This document shows positions 24,934 through 34,044 of a stretch of 64,000 nt of DNA, piece by piece. Numbering within the stretch: the first letter of the stretch is position 1; each line of letters starts with the position of its first letter. The notes beneath the pieces were generated by a model. That model was not told where the DNA came from. It ran no database searches and saw nothing but the letters and a program-made list of their open reading frames with translations. A program made the position numbers and the translations under genes. This DNA comes from Verrucomicrobiota bacterium (GTDB taxonomy: Bacteria > Verrucomicrobiota > Verrucomicrobiia > Limisphaerales > JADLHS01): the NCBI GenBank assembly GCA_029573725.1, contig JAKQDQ010000058.1:1-64000 (forward strand), written 5' to 3'.

Positions 24934-27000
24934 TCAAACGTACGCGCGAAGGTTCCATTCCTCCAGGAGGTCCCTCGGAATTTCCTCGAGGAAGCGCGAC
25001 GGTGATTGCAAGGTTACACCTTCCCCGCCGAAGCCAGCGCGCAGCAGCGGATGACAGAGGTACAATTCGTTCTTGGCGCGGGTGATGGTAACGTAGAACA
25101 GGCGGCGTTCCTCCTCCAGGCCGGCCGCCGTTTCCAGGGAACGGGCCGAGGGAAACAGGCCGTCGCACAACATGATGCCGAACACGACGTCAAATTCGAG
25201 CCCCTTGGCCTGGTGAATGGTGGACAGCCGGATTTTCTCGTCGTTCGGGTCCGGGGCGGGTTGCCCGCTCTCAGCTTCGAGATTGGTGAGCAACGCCATT
25301 TGCGTCAAAAACTCGGTCACGGTCGGGAATTGTTGGGAGAAGACGGCGAGCTGTTTCAGATCGTCGAGGCGGGAACGGTGGTTGGAAAAATTTTGCTTCA
25401 AGTAATCTTCGTAACCCGCCTCGAGGACCACGGCAATCATGCTCGCCGCCTGGCTCCGGATGTGGGCGGGTTCGAGTTGGGCGATGGTCGTCACGAACTG
25501 TGCCCAGGGCAGGGAGGTTTTCCTGGGCACGATCGTGGCGCAGCGTTGCAACGCGGTGGCCAGGGGGGAAGCCGGCGGGGCACTGGCGGCCACGCCCTCG
25601 CCGGGATGTTCTTCATCCCGGGGCGGGGCGCCGGCGGCCGGCCAGGCGGCGGAAAAGTGGTGCCAGAGTTTGGCGGCGCTTTTGCCGCCAATACCCGGAA
25701 GCAGCAACACCAGGCGCTTGAAGGAGAGTTCATCGCGCGGATTCGTGACAAATTTGAGGTAGGCCGCGAGGTCCTTGATGTGGGCCTGTTCGAAGAACCG
25801 GATGCCGCTGGTGATGCTGAAGGGAATGTTGTGCCGGGTCAGTTCAAGCTGCAGCTCCAGCGCGTGAAAGTGGGAGCGGTACAACACCGCCATGCGATGC
25901 AACGGCACCCCTTCGTCACGAAGTTCCAGCGCGCGCTGGGCCACAAATGCCGCCTGCTGGCCCGCATCCTGGCAGGCCACCAGCACCGGTTTGCTGCCGC
26001 GCGGGCGGGCGGCGGTCAGCACTTTTGCAAATTGTTCGGTGTTGGCCGCGATGGCGGCGTTGGCCACGCGCAGAATTTCCGGCGTGCTGCGATAATTGGT
26101 TTCGATCCGGTAAATGGTCGCGCTGGGATACCGTGCCGTGAATTTGAGGATGTTGTGAAAATCCGCGCCGCGCCAAGCATAGATGCTTTGCGCGTCATCG
26201 CCGACCGCCATGACATTCCTGGTGCGGTTGGCGAGCAGGTCAATCAGGTCGCTTTGCAGCTTGTTGGTATCTTGATACTCATCCACCAGGATGAATTGAA
26301 AGCGGCGCTGGTACAGTTCCCGGATCTCCGGCCGCGTCTGCAACAGTTCCAGCCAGAGGTGGAGGAGGTCATCAAAATCCATGGCGTTGGCGGCGCGCTT
26401 GCGTGCGCGGTAATCCCGTGCCACGGCCATGATCTGCGGTCCGAGCGCATCCAGGTGGCGGTATTCCGTGTCCAAAATTTCCGTAACGGCCTGCTGCCGG
26501 TTCGTGGCCAGCGAAAAAAGGTCCCCCAGCACTTCAGGCTTGGGAAAGCGCGTGGTCTTGATGTCAATCTGCGCTTCGGTGACGCACGTGCCGATCAGGT
26601 GCCGCGCGTCCTCGCGATCCAGGATCGTAAAGTCGCGACCAAACCCCAGCTGCGGGGCATGGAGGCGCAGAACGCGGTTGCCGATCGAGTGAAACGTGCC
26701 GCCCCAGAGGCTCGTCAATTCCCGGCCCAGCAGTTCCGTCACCCGCCGCATCATTTCGGTCGCCGCCTTGTTGGTGAAAGTCAGCAATAAAATGCGATCG
26801 GGGGGAATTCCCTGCTCGAGCAGGTACGCCACGCGGTAGGTGAGCGTGCGGGTTTTGCCCGAACCGGCCCCGGCAATCACCAGGGCCGCGCCCGGAGGAG
26901 CGGTGACGGCGGCGTACTGTTGAGGATTCAGTTCCCGGGCGTAATCAATCGCCAGCTGCACCCCGGATTGAAACGGCCGCAAGACGTAATCACGCGACAT
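24934..27000 (-). CDS. ATP-dependent DNA helicase, UvrD/PcrA/Rep family
   Basis: Superfamily 1A 3'-5' helicase for nucleotide excision repair, mismatch repair or removal of blocks to replication. 688 residues from ATG 27000. Motifs: LNPQQYAAV (Q motif), IAGAGSGKT Walker A (42-50), LLLTFTNKAATEM, GTFHSIGNRVLR, LVDEYQDTN Walker B, VGDDAQSIYAWRGA, NYRSTPEIL, and LSTIHQAKGLEFDVVFG. The protein is somewhat shorter than E. coli UvrD (720) and lacks the very C-terminal Tudor-like region. Which paralogue (UvrD, PcrA or Rep) cannot be settled by eye. The 24-residue longer start at 27072 lacks support. Confidence 0.93.
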   Translation of the reverse strand: MSRDYVLRPFQSGVQLAIDYARELNPQQYAAVTAPPGAALVIAGAGSGKTRTLTYRVAYLLEQGIPPDRILLLTFTNKAATEMMRRVTELLGRELTSLWGGTFHSIGNRVLRLHAPQLGFGRDFTILDREDARHLIGTCVTEAQIDIKTTRFPKPEVLGDLFSLATNRQQAVTEILDTEYRHLDALGPQIMAVARDYRARKRAANAMDFDDLLHLWLELLQTRPEIRELYQRRFQFILVDEYQDTNKLQSDLIDLLANRTRNVMAVGDDAQSIYAWRGADFHNILKFTARYPSATIYRIETNYRSTPEILRVANAAIAANTEQFAKVLTAARPRGSKPVLVACQDAGQQAAFVAQRALELRDEGVPLHRMAVLYRSHFHALELQLELTRHNIPFSITSGIRFFEQAHIKDLAAYLKFVTNPRDELSFKRLVLLLPGIGGKSAAKLWHHFSAAWPAAGAPPRDEEHPGEGVAASAPPASPLATALQRCATIVPRKTSLPWAQFVTTIAQLEPAHIRSQAASMIAVVLEAGYEDYLKQNFSNHRSRLDDLKQLAVFSQQFPTVTEFLTQMALLTNLEAESGQPAPDPNDEKIRLSTIHQAKGLEFDVVFGIMLCDGLFPSARSLETAAGLEEERRLFYVTITRAKNELYLCHPLLRAGFGGEGVTLQSPSRFLEEIPRDLLEEWNLRAYV

Positions 27001-27090
27001 GGGAACAGCGTAGGGGACGTTCCGGCAATTTCCAAGATTCGCAACGGCCATGGGACAGGGGACCGGTTCCATGCGGGGTCGGAGCTTCGC

Positions 27091-27735
27091 TCACTCCGGT
27101 TTTGCGGCACAAAATGCCTTGAGCTCGTGCAGATTTCGAACGCGATGAGCTGCCGCCTCGGAAGCGGCGACTCCGGGCCGGAGCATTTGAATCGTGGTGA
27201 GGCCCAGCTGATTGCCCGCGGCGATTTCCGAATCCGGATTGTCCCCCACCACGAGGACTTCCGCCGGACGTAACCGCTGTGTCTGCATGATGTTTGCGAA
27301 GATGGGACGTTTGCCGGGGGTGGGGCCTGCATCAATGGCATCAATGAAAATCCCGGTGAATCGTGGAGCGATACCGAGTGCCCGGATCTTACTTTCCTGC
27401 AGCCGGCGAAAGCCCGTCGTGACCAGAAAAAGTTTTCCCGGCAAATCCGCCAGGACGGCGAGGTCCCCGTAGCCGGACAGCGGTTGCAAGACCTCGAGCC
27501 GGCGAAATCCGTGATAACCGGCGGCGCGCATTGCGGGTGAAAAACCGTATTTCTCCGCCACGAAATCAAAGGGGAAACGCCAGCAGTCGGTGAAAGCCGC
27601 CTCCAGATCGGCCGGCGTCACCGCGCCCTGGTTTGCGTCACGAATGGCCTGGAAAACCGGGGCGACGATGTCCGGACCAATCTCGGTGGCCGGAGCGAGA
27701 CAGCTGTCCAGGTCAAAAATCAGGGCCTGGATCAT
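27091..27735 (-). CDS. HAD superfamily hydrolase
   Basis: 214-residue haloacid-dehalogenase fold phosphatase. Motif I is IFDLDSCLAP with nucleophile Asp8 and acid/base Asp10; the usual Thr/Asp after DxD is Ser, which still fits. Motif II VTTGF, motif III Lys in ESKIRAL or PTPGKRPIF, motif IV VVGDNPDSEI. A helical C1 cap lies between motifs I and II. Sequence resembles phosphoglycolate phosphatase/pyrophosphatase-like members; substrate unknown. ATG 27735 gives MIQALIFDLD, the standard start; frames up to 27969 are the shadow of the next gene. Confidence 0.88.
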   Translation of the reverse strand: MIQALIFDLDSCLAPATEIGPDIVAPVFQAIRDANQGAVTPADLEAAFTDCWRFPFDFVAEKYGFSPAMRAAGYHGFRRLEVLQPLSGYGDLAVLADLPGKLFLVTTGFRRLQESKIRALGIAPRFTGIFIDAIDAGPTPGKRPIFANIMQTQRLRPAEVLVVGDNPDSEIAAGNQLGLTTIQMLRPGVAASEAAAHRVRNLHELKAFCAAKPE

Positions 27736-27826
27736 GGGTGGGCCGTGCCGCAGAGCTGGCGGCCAATGGCCAATGACGCGGTCCCGCCCGGGTGAGATGG
27801 GCGTGCGCGGGGTTCGCCGTCGGGGG

Positions 27827-28681
27827 TCAGCATTTCGCGGCCAGTTCCCGTTCGATGCGCTCGATGTTGGCGTTGATCCGCTCGAGATACCAATTGCGGC
27901 CGTCGGGATACGGGTCATTGAGGAAGCGGTACAGGCCGCCAAAGTCGTTTTGAAGTTTGGGCAGCACATGGTGCCGCCAGAACGCGGGGGTGCGCGCGAT
28001 CAAATTCTGCGCGCCGCCAAACTTGGTGATGAAGTCCGTGTGCCCCCGGTCGTGTTGGGCCGCTTCCTGAAACTCCGCGTAGAGAACCGGCAGTTTTTCA
28101 ACGTAGTCTTCGGCCGCCATTTGACCGAGCAGATCCGCGGTGCCCAATGCGTGGCCGACCAGCCGGTCCTCTGCACTGGCGAAGGAAATGCTTTCCAGGA
28201 ACACGTCGATGCCGGTGCAGCGGATCATGTTTTGCACCGCACGGATGTCGGCCAGCGGGAAGGCTTCGCGGGCCAGCAGTTGGTTGGTAAATTCCAGGCT
28301 CCGCAAGACGTGTGTGGCGGTGTATTTGGCGCCCGTGCCCTCCGGGTCGTTGCGCCGTTTGAGATATCCCGTGTCGTGCAGCAGAATGCCGATCAATCCC
28401 AGTTCGAAATTGCGTTGTGGAATTTCGGGCACTGCCCCGGTGAGGGAGCGGCAATGGAGCAGGCGGGTGAAGCACAATGTGCCCTGCATGGTATGTTCCA
28501 AGTCATGGTAGCGTGCGTCGCTGGCCTGGTAGTCGGGATGTTCGCCGGCGAAACTGTCCTCCACCCAGCCGAACACGCGATTCACAAATTGCGGATCGCC
28601 CGCCGGATACAGGTCCAGATACGCGGAATGCACCTCCGATTTGACGGCAAGCGGATCGTTGGTGGCCACGATTGTGAACAT
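27827..28681 (-). CDS. HD-domain phosphohydrolase, cyclic-nucleotide-phosphodiesterase-like
   Basis: 284 residues. Metal-binding pattern: YHDLEHT (His59, His63), LLHDTGY (His102-Asp103), TATHVLRS (His124), and a later acidic residue in GTADLLGQM. The YHDLEHT spacing is like the YHNxxHA of class I cyclic nucleotide phosphodiesterases, though the catalytic specificity cannot be inferred. The rest is helical, with LERINANIERIERELA as a probable coiled coil at the end. Divergent from the ABC importer at 28840, so it may share a promoter region of about 160 bp with it. A link to nucleotide signalling is speculative. Confidence 0.85.
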   Translation of the reverse strand: MFTIVATNDPLAVKSEVHSAYLDLYPAGDPQFVNRVFGWVEDSFAGEHPDYQASDARYHDLEHTMQGTLCFTRLLHCRSLTGAVPEIPQRNFELGLIGILLHDTGYLKRRNDPEGTGAKYTATHVLRSLEFTNQLLAREAFPLADIRAVQNMIRCTGIDVFLESISFASAEDRLVGHALGTADLLGQMAAEDYVEKLPVLYAEFQEAAQHDRGHTDFITKFGGAQNLIARTPAFWRHHVLPKLQNDFGGLYRFLNDPYPDGRNWYLERINANIERIERELAAKC

Positions 28682-28839
28682 CGGCTGTTACGATAGGGAG
28701 AACGGCGGCGCAATGCAGCTAGGAATTGCCCGGAGTTCACTCGGGAATTCTGCGGAAATCCCGCCCCGGCACTCCCCCTCCGGCGCGCCGGGCCCGGGGG
28801 TGATGCGCCGGCCCGCGCGTTCGGCAAATTAGATTTCAT

Positions 28840-29919
28840 TTGCACGAGCGTTCCGGCAGACTGGAGCCGGTGCGATTAGGCAAAGCCATTGTAGTCACGG
28901 CCGCGCTGTGGATGATAGTGATCACGGTGCTGCATGGAGCGATGAATCTGGAGTGGTTCAAGCGCCGGCCCGCGGGGGAGGTCCGGGAGGGGCGGTTGGG
29001 CGTGGGATTTATCCCGGTTACGTGTCACCTGACCTGTCCGGTCACGGATTACATCAATCGGAATGTGGATGGGCACGGCTTCTTTCAGCCGATGCGTTTC
29101 AGTGGCTTTGCGGAATTGAAGGAGATGTTCCTGGGGCGCCCGGAGGAGATGCCGGCGACGTTCATTCTCGCCCCGATGGCCATTGCCCTGCGTGAACAGG
29201 GCGTGAAGATCAAGATCATCTATCTGGGGCACCGTGACGGGACGGCCGTGGTGGTGCACAAGGATTCAAACATTTTTCATCCGGCGGATTTGCGGGGCAA
29301 GACCATCGCCATCCCGGGCCGTTACGCGAACCAGAAGCTGATCTTGTATCGGGAGCTGAAAAAGGTCGGTCTGACCCTGGCCGACGTGAAGGTGCTGGAG
29401 ATGCCACCGCCCGACATGCCGGCGGCCCTGCAGACGCGTTCGGTGGACGCCATCACTTCCGGCGAGCCGTTCATGGGGCAGACCGAACTGGATGGTTATG
29501 GGCGGGTGTTGTTCCAGGCCAAGGACGTATGGCCGGGGTTTATCTCCTGTGTGCTGGCGGTGCATGAAAGCGCCATCCAAACGCGCCGGGCGGAAATTCA
29601 GCAGCTCGTGGACGGCATTGCGGCCAGCGGGAAATGGATTGATCAGAGCCTGACCAACCGGATGGATGCCGCCCGGTTCGTGGCGAAGAATTATTACAAC
29701 CAAAACCCGCGCTTGCTCAGCTATGTCCTCAGCAAGCCGCCGGACCGCGTCACCTACAGCCGGCTGAAACCCTTGCGGCCGGATTTTGAAGAGATCGAAC
29801 AGCTGGCCCGGGAGGCCGGAATGCTCCATGGCACGGCGCATTTCGATGATTATGTGGACGACTCCTTTGCGCCCGATCCCGGTTCGCTGCGCGCGCCATT
29901 ATTTCAAGTGAAGAAGTGA
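28840..29919 (+). CDS. ABC transporter substrate-binding protein, NMT1/SsuA/NrtA-like, membrane anchored
   Basis: 359 residues with one N-terminal hydrophobic helix (about 14-35) and no lipobox, so it is probably a membrane-tethered or uncleaved binding protein. The body has NMT1_2 features: VREGRLGVGFIPVTCHLTCP, VHKDSNIFHPADLRGKTIAIPGR, LYRELKKVGLTLADVKVLEMPPPDM, and QTRSVDAITSGEPFMGQTE. Family substrates include nitrate, taurine, sulphonates and thiamine precursors; which one applies is not visible. The start is uncertain: TTG 28840 or GTG 28870 (after GGAG). The stop overlaps the permease start (GTGA). Forms an importer with the next two genes. Confidence 0.85.
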   Translation: MHERSGRLEPVRLGKAIVVTAALWMIVITVLHGAMNLEWFKRRPAGEVREGRLGVGFIPVTCHLTCPVTDYINRNVDGHGFFQPMRFSGFAELKEMFLGRPEEMPATFILAPMAIALREQGVKIKIIYLGHRDGTAVVVHKDSNIFHPADLRGKTIAIPGRYANQKLILYRELKKVGLTLADVKVLEMPPPDMPAALQTRSVDAITSGEPFMGQTELDGYGRVLFQAKDVWPGFISCVLAVHESAIQTRRAEIQQLVDGIAASGKWIDQSLTNRMDAARFVAKNYYNQNPRLLSYVLSKPPDRVTYSRLKPLRPDFEEIEQLAREAGMLHGTAHFDDYVDDSFAPDPGSLRAPLFQVKK

Positions 29920-30713
29920 GCGCCAACCCCAACCGTTCCGGAATTTCCGCCCGCTGGCTGGCGGCGCACTTTGGTGCGCCGGCGCTCGTGGTCCTGGTTT
30001 TTTTGCTGGGCTGGCATCTGGCGGTGCGGCTTTCCGGCAGCGACCTGTTTCCGACGCCGGTGGAGGTGTTTGCCGGCATCGTGGAACTGGCCCGTCACGG
30101 TCTGCTGGTCAAGTACATCGTGGCGTCGTTGTTCCGGGTGAGTTGGGGGTTCAGCTGCGCGGTCGTGGTGGGGATTCCGCTGGGGCTGATGCTGGGGTGG
30201 TTCCGGCCCGCCTTCCTGGCCATCAATCCCCTGATTCAAATCCTGCGCCCCATCTCCCCCATTGCCTGGATTCCGGTGGCGATTCTCTGGTTCGGGGTCA
30301 AGGACAGCGCCCCAATCTTCCTGATCTTTCTTGCCAGCGTCTTTCCCATCACGGTTTCGGCGATGGCGGCGGTGCAGAACATGCAGTCGGTTTATATTCG
30401 CGCGGCGCAAAATTTCGGGTTGCGCGGCTTTCCGCTGTTTCGGCGCGTGATTTTTCCGGCCGCCTTGCCGCAAATCATCACCGGCGTGCGCATCGCCCTG
30501 GGCGTGGCCTGGCTGGTGGTGGTGGCGGCAGAAATGATCGCCGTCAATTCGGGCTTGGGTTATTTGATCATTGACGCGCGCAATGCCGGCAAGCGTTATG
30601 ATCTGGTGGTGGCGGGCATGGTGTTGATCGGCATTATTGGCCTGTTCCTGGATTTGTTGGTGCGGCGTTTGGAAAAGTTCGATGAGGTGCGGTGGGGCTA
30701 TGGGCAACAGTGA
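29916..30713 (+). CDS. ABC transporter permease, NitT/TauT type
   Basis: 265 residues, about six membrane helices, starting at GTG 29916, which overlaps the previous stop in GTGA, so translation is coupled. Binding-protein-dependent permease motif: an EAA-type loop with AAQNFGLRGFPLFRRVIFPAALPQIITGVRIALGVAW, matching SsuC/TauC/NrtB. It provides the membrane channel for the neighbouring binding protein and ATPase. Confidence 0.93.
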   Translation: MSANPNRSGISARWLAAHFGAPALVVLVFLLGWHLAVRLSGSDLFPTPVEVFAGIVELARHGLLVKYIVASLFRVSWGFSCAVVVGIPLGLMLGWFRPAFLAINPLIQILRPISPIAWIPVAILWFGVKDSAPIFLIFLASVFPITVSAMAAVQNMQSVYIRAAQNFGLRGFPLFRRVIFPAALPQIITGVRIALGVAWLVVVAAEMIAVNSGLGYLIIDARNAGKRYDLVVAGMVLIGIIGLFLDLLVRRLEKFDEVRWGYGQQ

Positions 30714-31518
30714 ACGGCTGATTCAGGTTCGCGAGACGTGGATGTCATTTCCGGGCAAGACCCCGGGAGAAGTGATTCATGTGTTGGAGAACGTCAATTT
30801 TGACATCCTCAAGGGGGAGTTTGTCTGCATCGTCGGTCCGTCCGGCTGCGGCAAATCCACCTTGCTCAACATTCTCGGCGGATTTCTCAAGGAAACCCGC
30901 GGCCGCGTGGCGGTGGAGGGCGGGCCGATAACCGGCCCGGACCCGGGACGAATTTTCGTTTTCCAGGAAAACGGCGTCTTCCCCTGGCTGACCGTGGAGC
31001 AAAATGTCGGCTTCGGCCTGCTCTCGCGCCCCCGGGCGGAGCAGACCGAGCGGGTCCGGCATTATCTCCAAATGGTGGGGCTGGCCGGTTTTGAGAAGGC
31101 CTATCCGCGCGAGCTTTCCGGCGGGATGCGTCAGCGGGTCGAGATTGCCCGCGCCCTGGCGGCGGAGGCGCGGGTGCTGTACATGGATGAACCCTTCGGC
31201 GCGCTGGATTTTTTAACCCGCCTGAAAATGCGCAACGATTTGATCCGCATCTGGCAGGCCGAACATAAGACCATCATTTTTGTCACCCACGACATCGAGG
31301 AAGCCGTCCAGCTGGCGGACCGCGTGCTGGTCATGAGCCGGCGGCCAGCCACCGTGCAAGCGGAGGTGGCGGTGGATCTGCCGCGGCCGCGCGACCTGGA
31401 CTCGCCGGACTATCTCGCCATCCGCGACAAAATATTTTCGATCATGGGCATGGATGCCTACGGTGGCGAAAGGGAGGTTTCGCCGCCGGAGGAGGTGGCG
31501 CTGGCCGGCCGTGGGTAA
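30700..31518 (+). CDS. ABC transporter ATP-binding protein, NitT/TauT type
   Basis: 272 residues from ATG 30700, overlapping the permease stop by 14 bp. Walker A GPSGCGKST (46-54), Q-loop VFQENGVFPW, signature ELSGGMRQRVEIARALA, Walker B YMDEPFGALD, and the H-loop FVTHDIEEAVQLADR. Close to SsuB/TauB/NrtD. The C-terminal about 30 residues (GMDAYGGEREVSPPEEVALAG) are an unconserved tail. The three genes form a complete importer. Confidence 0.94.
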   Translation: MGNSERLIQVRETWMSFPGKTPGEVIHVLENVNFDILKGEFVCIVGPSGCGKSTLLNILGGFLKETRGRVAVEGGPITGPDPGRIFVFQENGVFPWLTVEQNVGFGLLSRPRAEQTERVRHYLQMVGLAGFEKAYPRELSGGMRQRVEIARALAAEARVLYMDEPFGALDFLTRLKMRNDLIRIWQAEHKTIIFVTHDIEEAVQLADRVLVMSRRPATVQAEVAVDLPRPRDLDSPDYLAIRDKIFSIMGMDAYGGEREVSPPEEVALAGRG

Positions 31519-31834
31519 CGCGCGACCGCGGCGCGACCGGTTTGCTGCCCGAACGCTTTTGACATTGCGGGCATCCCGGAATTTCGAGCCGGGTCCTGGG
31601 AAAAGGTTCCGGAATCGTTGCGGGATACACCTCGGGAGCGGGCGGTAAGCGCTGGAGGCAGACACCGCCCGTCTGGTTTGTCGCCGGCGGATTGCAACCG
31701 GCGGGGATGGCGCCAAAGCACAGGATCCACGAGCTGATGTGAGAGGTCGTCGTTCCTGGCGGCAGATGGTCTGCCGTCCCCGTCTGCCGGTTGTCCCCAT
31801 GCGCTCAGGGGGCGGCCACATCAGCGGGCCCCCT
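31519..31834. other. Intergenic region, no gene seen
   Basis: Downstream of the ABC importer and converging on the zinc-ribbon membrane protein. The only structure I see is a 7-bp stem CGGCAGA/TCTGCCG near 31760-31778. Open frames on both strands have no recognisable protein character. Confidence 0.5.
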
Positions 31835-32206
31835 TCATTTCTGTCGCAGCCTCCTGGCAGAAATAAAATGCGAAACACCCCAGCCCATAAACAGGACGCC
31901 CATGGTCAGAAGAAAATAGCCCCATTCGCCGCCCGTGCCGCTGGACACGCCAGCCACTCCGAGCACCAGAAAGGGGATCCCCAGCAGAAGGATGAACCAG
32001 CCGGACTGAAAATAGGTGGCGCTTGTCTTCTGGTATGCCGTGCGTCCGCGTTCCACCAAATCATTGAGGGTCGCCACGTCGGCTTCGCACCGGTTGCGGC
32101 AACTGCAACTGAGCCCCACCTCCGCAATGCACTCCCGGCACAGCCCGCGGCCACATGATTTGCAGAGGCCGGCCGCATCCACTTCCTGATGATAAAAACA
32201 CTTCAT
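31835..32206 (-). CDS. Small B-box/zinc-ribbon-like membrane protein
   Basis: 123 residues from ATG 32206. The first 40 residues carry many paired metal ligands: Cys3-x2-His6, Cys15-x2-Cys18, Cys23-x2-Cys26, then a Cys-rich SCSCRNRC run, matching the bacterial B-box-type zinc-finger pattern that often precedes membrane segments. Two hydrophobic helices follow (GWFILLLGIPFLVLGVAGV and WGYFLLTMGVLFMGWGVS). It should sit in the inner membrane with a cytoplasmic zinc domain. Function unknown. The longer frame to 32650 is a shadow of the opposite gene. Confidence 0.8.
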   Translation of the reverse strand: MKCFYHQEVDAAGLCKSCGRGLCRECIAEVGLSCSCRNRCEADVATLNDLVERGRTAYQKTSATYFQSGWFILLLGIPFLVLGVAGVSSGTGGEWGYFLLTMGVLFMGWGVSHFISARRLRQK

Positions 32207-32476
32207 ACGCAGGGGAATGACTGATTTTCGGGAGGATAGTCCGGCAGCTGCGCCGTCAGCAAGCGTGGCTTTTCGCGGCCTGTCCGGCCGGCCGGCAACG
32301 GCCCGTTTTATGGCTTGCCGAAAGCGGGACCGGGGATGTGGAAATTGGGTTTGGAAAATAGTTGCGCTTCGCGGCCGGTCCTGCACAATCCGTGACGAAG
32401 CCAACCAAATCCGCCACCACCGCCGGTGGCGCCATGATGTTTGGGGGCAAATTTTGAATGCGGTGATTCCGGATTG

Positions 32477-32719
32477 ATGAAAGTGCTGCTGCAACATAAA
32501 GAGTCCAAGCTTTACCTCAAGGAGGTGGGCTTCACCACGGCGAGCGCTGCGGAAGCGATGGAGTTTCTCAGCTCCACCCAGGCCATCGAATTCTGCGCCA
32601 TGCACAAGATTGTGGACATGCAGATCGTGCTGCGGTTTCAAGAGCAGCACTTTGACATCGTGCTGCCCATGATTGCCGACCGGCGCCTCCAGGGGGCCCG
32701 ACCCAGTCCGGGGGCGTAG
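32477..32719 (+). CDS. Small hypothetical protein upstream of bioB
   Basis: 80 residues from ATG 32477 (MKVLLQHKESKLYLK). It has a mixed alpha/beta look with FTTASAAEAMEFLSSTQAIEF and CAMHKIVDMQIVLRF and no membrane segment or motif. The codon use fits its neighbours and it lies in a gap that would otherwise be empty, ending 117 bp before bioB. I believe it is a real, lineage-specific gene, but give it no function. Confidence 0.6.
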   Translation: MKVLLQHKESKLYLKEVGFTTASAAEAMEFLSSTQAIEFCAMHKIVDMQIVLRFQEQHFDIVLPMIADRRLQGARPSPGA

Positions 32720-32835
32720 TGGCAGGATGATTGCCCCCGCAGGCTTCGCTGCCGCGCGCGCCGGCCGGAGCGGTGCCGTCGGCCCCCGCCATCTGCGTGC
32801 TTGCCTGCGCGCGGCTTTCCGTTAGCCTGTCAACC

Positions 32836-33942
32836 ATGACTGCGGAATTACTTGACGGGACCGATTACGAGCGCATCGGCGCGCTCGGCGGGCGGGCGTT
32901 GGCGGGAGGGGGCATCACGCGCGATGAAGCGCTGTTTTTGTTCAACCTTGAAGCCCCAGCGGAGATTTTCGAGCTGATGGCGTGGGCGAACCGGGTACGC
33001 ATCAAATTCAAGGGCAACAAGATCCATTTGTGTTCCATCGTGAACGCCAAGGCCGGGGCCTGTTCGGAAAACTGCAGCTTCTGTTCGCAGTCCTCCCATT
33101 ATCAAACCGGCTCGCCCAAATACGGGTTTATTGATCCGGAACCCGTGGCCAATGCGGCGGAAGAGGCGAACCGGAACGGCGTGACCGCCGTGGGGCTGGT
33201 GGCCGCCTGGCGGGGGCTGAAGGAAGGGCCCGTGCTCGATGAGGTTTGCGAACGGATCGAGGAAATGAAGGCCGGCGGCAAGACGCGGCCGGATGCCTCC
33301 CTGGGCTTGATTGAGAGCCAGCGTGTGGCGGACCGCCTGAAACAGGCGGGATTGGAATGTTACAATCATAATCTGGAAACCTCGCGCCGCTATTTCCCCA
33401 GCACCTGCACCACGCACACATACGAAGACCGGCTCAAAACCCTGGACCATTTGAAACGGGCGGGGATCAAAATCTGTTCAGGAGGCATTATCGGCATGGG
33501 GGAGACGCGTGCCGACCGTTGCGATCTGGCCTTCGAACTGAAGGCCGTCGGCGCCCACATTATTCCCATCAACATCCTCAATCCCATCGCGGGCACCCCC
33601 TTTGCGCGCAAGCCGCGTCTGTCCGTAATGGAGATCCTGAAGACCATCGCGTGCTTTCGTCTGATCATGCCGCGCCAGGAGATCATGATCGCCGGCGGAC
33701 GTGGCGTCAACTTGCGGGACGCGCAAAGCCTGGTGTTCATGGCGGGGGCCAGCGCCTTGTTGGTGGGCAATTATCTGACCACCCTCAACCAGACCGTGGA
33801 GCGCGACCTGCAAATGCTCAAGGACCTGGGATTGGATCCCGACTGGGATCACCACGGGTTTGACGATCAGGAAGCGGAAGTTGCGGAGGTTGCCGAGTCT
33901 CCGGCCCAGACAGAGGAGCTTGTCGGGGTGCCGGTCAAGTGA
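32836..33942 (+). CDS. bioB: Biotin synthase
   Basis: Radical-SAM enzyme that inserts sulphur into dethiobiotin. 368 residues from ATG 32836. The CX3CX2C cluster motif is CSENCSFC (Cys76, 80, 83), followed by QSSHYQTG; other signatures are YNHNLETSRRYFP, TCTTHTYEDRL with the second-cluster Cys, GGIIGMGET, and IAGGRGVNLRD with the Arg ligand. The C-terminal 30 residues (EAEVAEVAESPAQ) are acidic and unconserved. No other biotin genes are adjacent. An N-terminal extension to 32731 in frame is not conserved. Confidence 0.96.
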   Translation: MTAELLDGTDYERIGALGGRALAGGGITRDEALFLFNLEAPAEIFELMAWANRVRIKFKGNKIHLCSIVNAKAGACSENCSFCSQSSHYQTGSPKYGFIDPEPVANAAEEANRNGVTAVGLVAAWRGLKEGPVLDEVCERIEEMKAGGKTRPDASLGLIESQRVADRLKQAGLECYNHNLETSRRYFPSTCTTHTYEDRLKTLDHLKRAGIKICSGGIIGMGETRADRCDLAFELKAVGAHIIPINILNPIAGTPFARKPRLSVMEILKTIACFRLIMPRQEIMIAGGRGVNLRDAQSLVFMAGASALLVGNYLTTLNQTVERDLQMLKDLGLDPDWDHHGFDDQEAEVAEVAESPAQTEELVGVPVK

Positions 33943-34044
33943 TGGGGCCGACGTGAGCCAACGGATCGGGGCAACTCCGGCATCCGCCGGGACCGCGGTG
34001 GACGCCAATGCCGGACGGAATCCGGTCAGGAGTTTCTCAAGGTG

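Noticed and set aside
25006..26790. 594-residue plus-strand open frame
   Set aside because: Shadow of the UvrD-type helicase; no ribosome site or motif.
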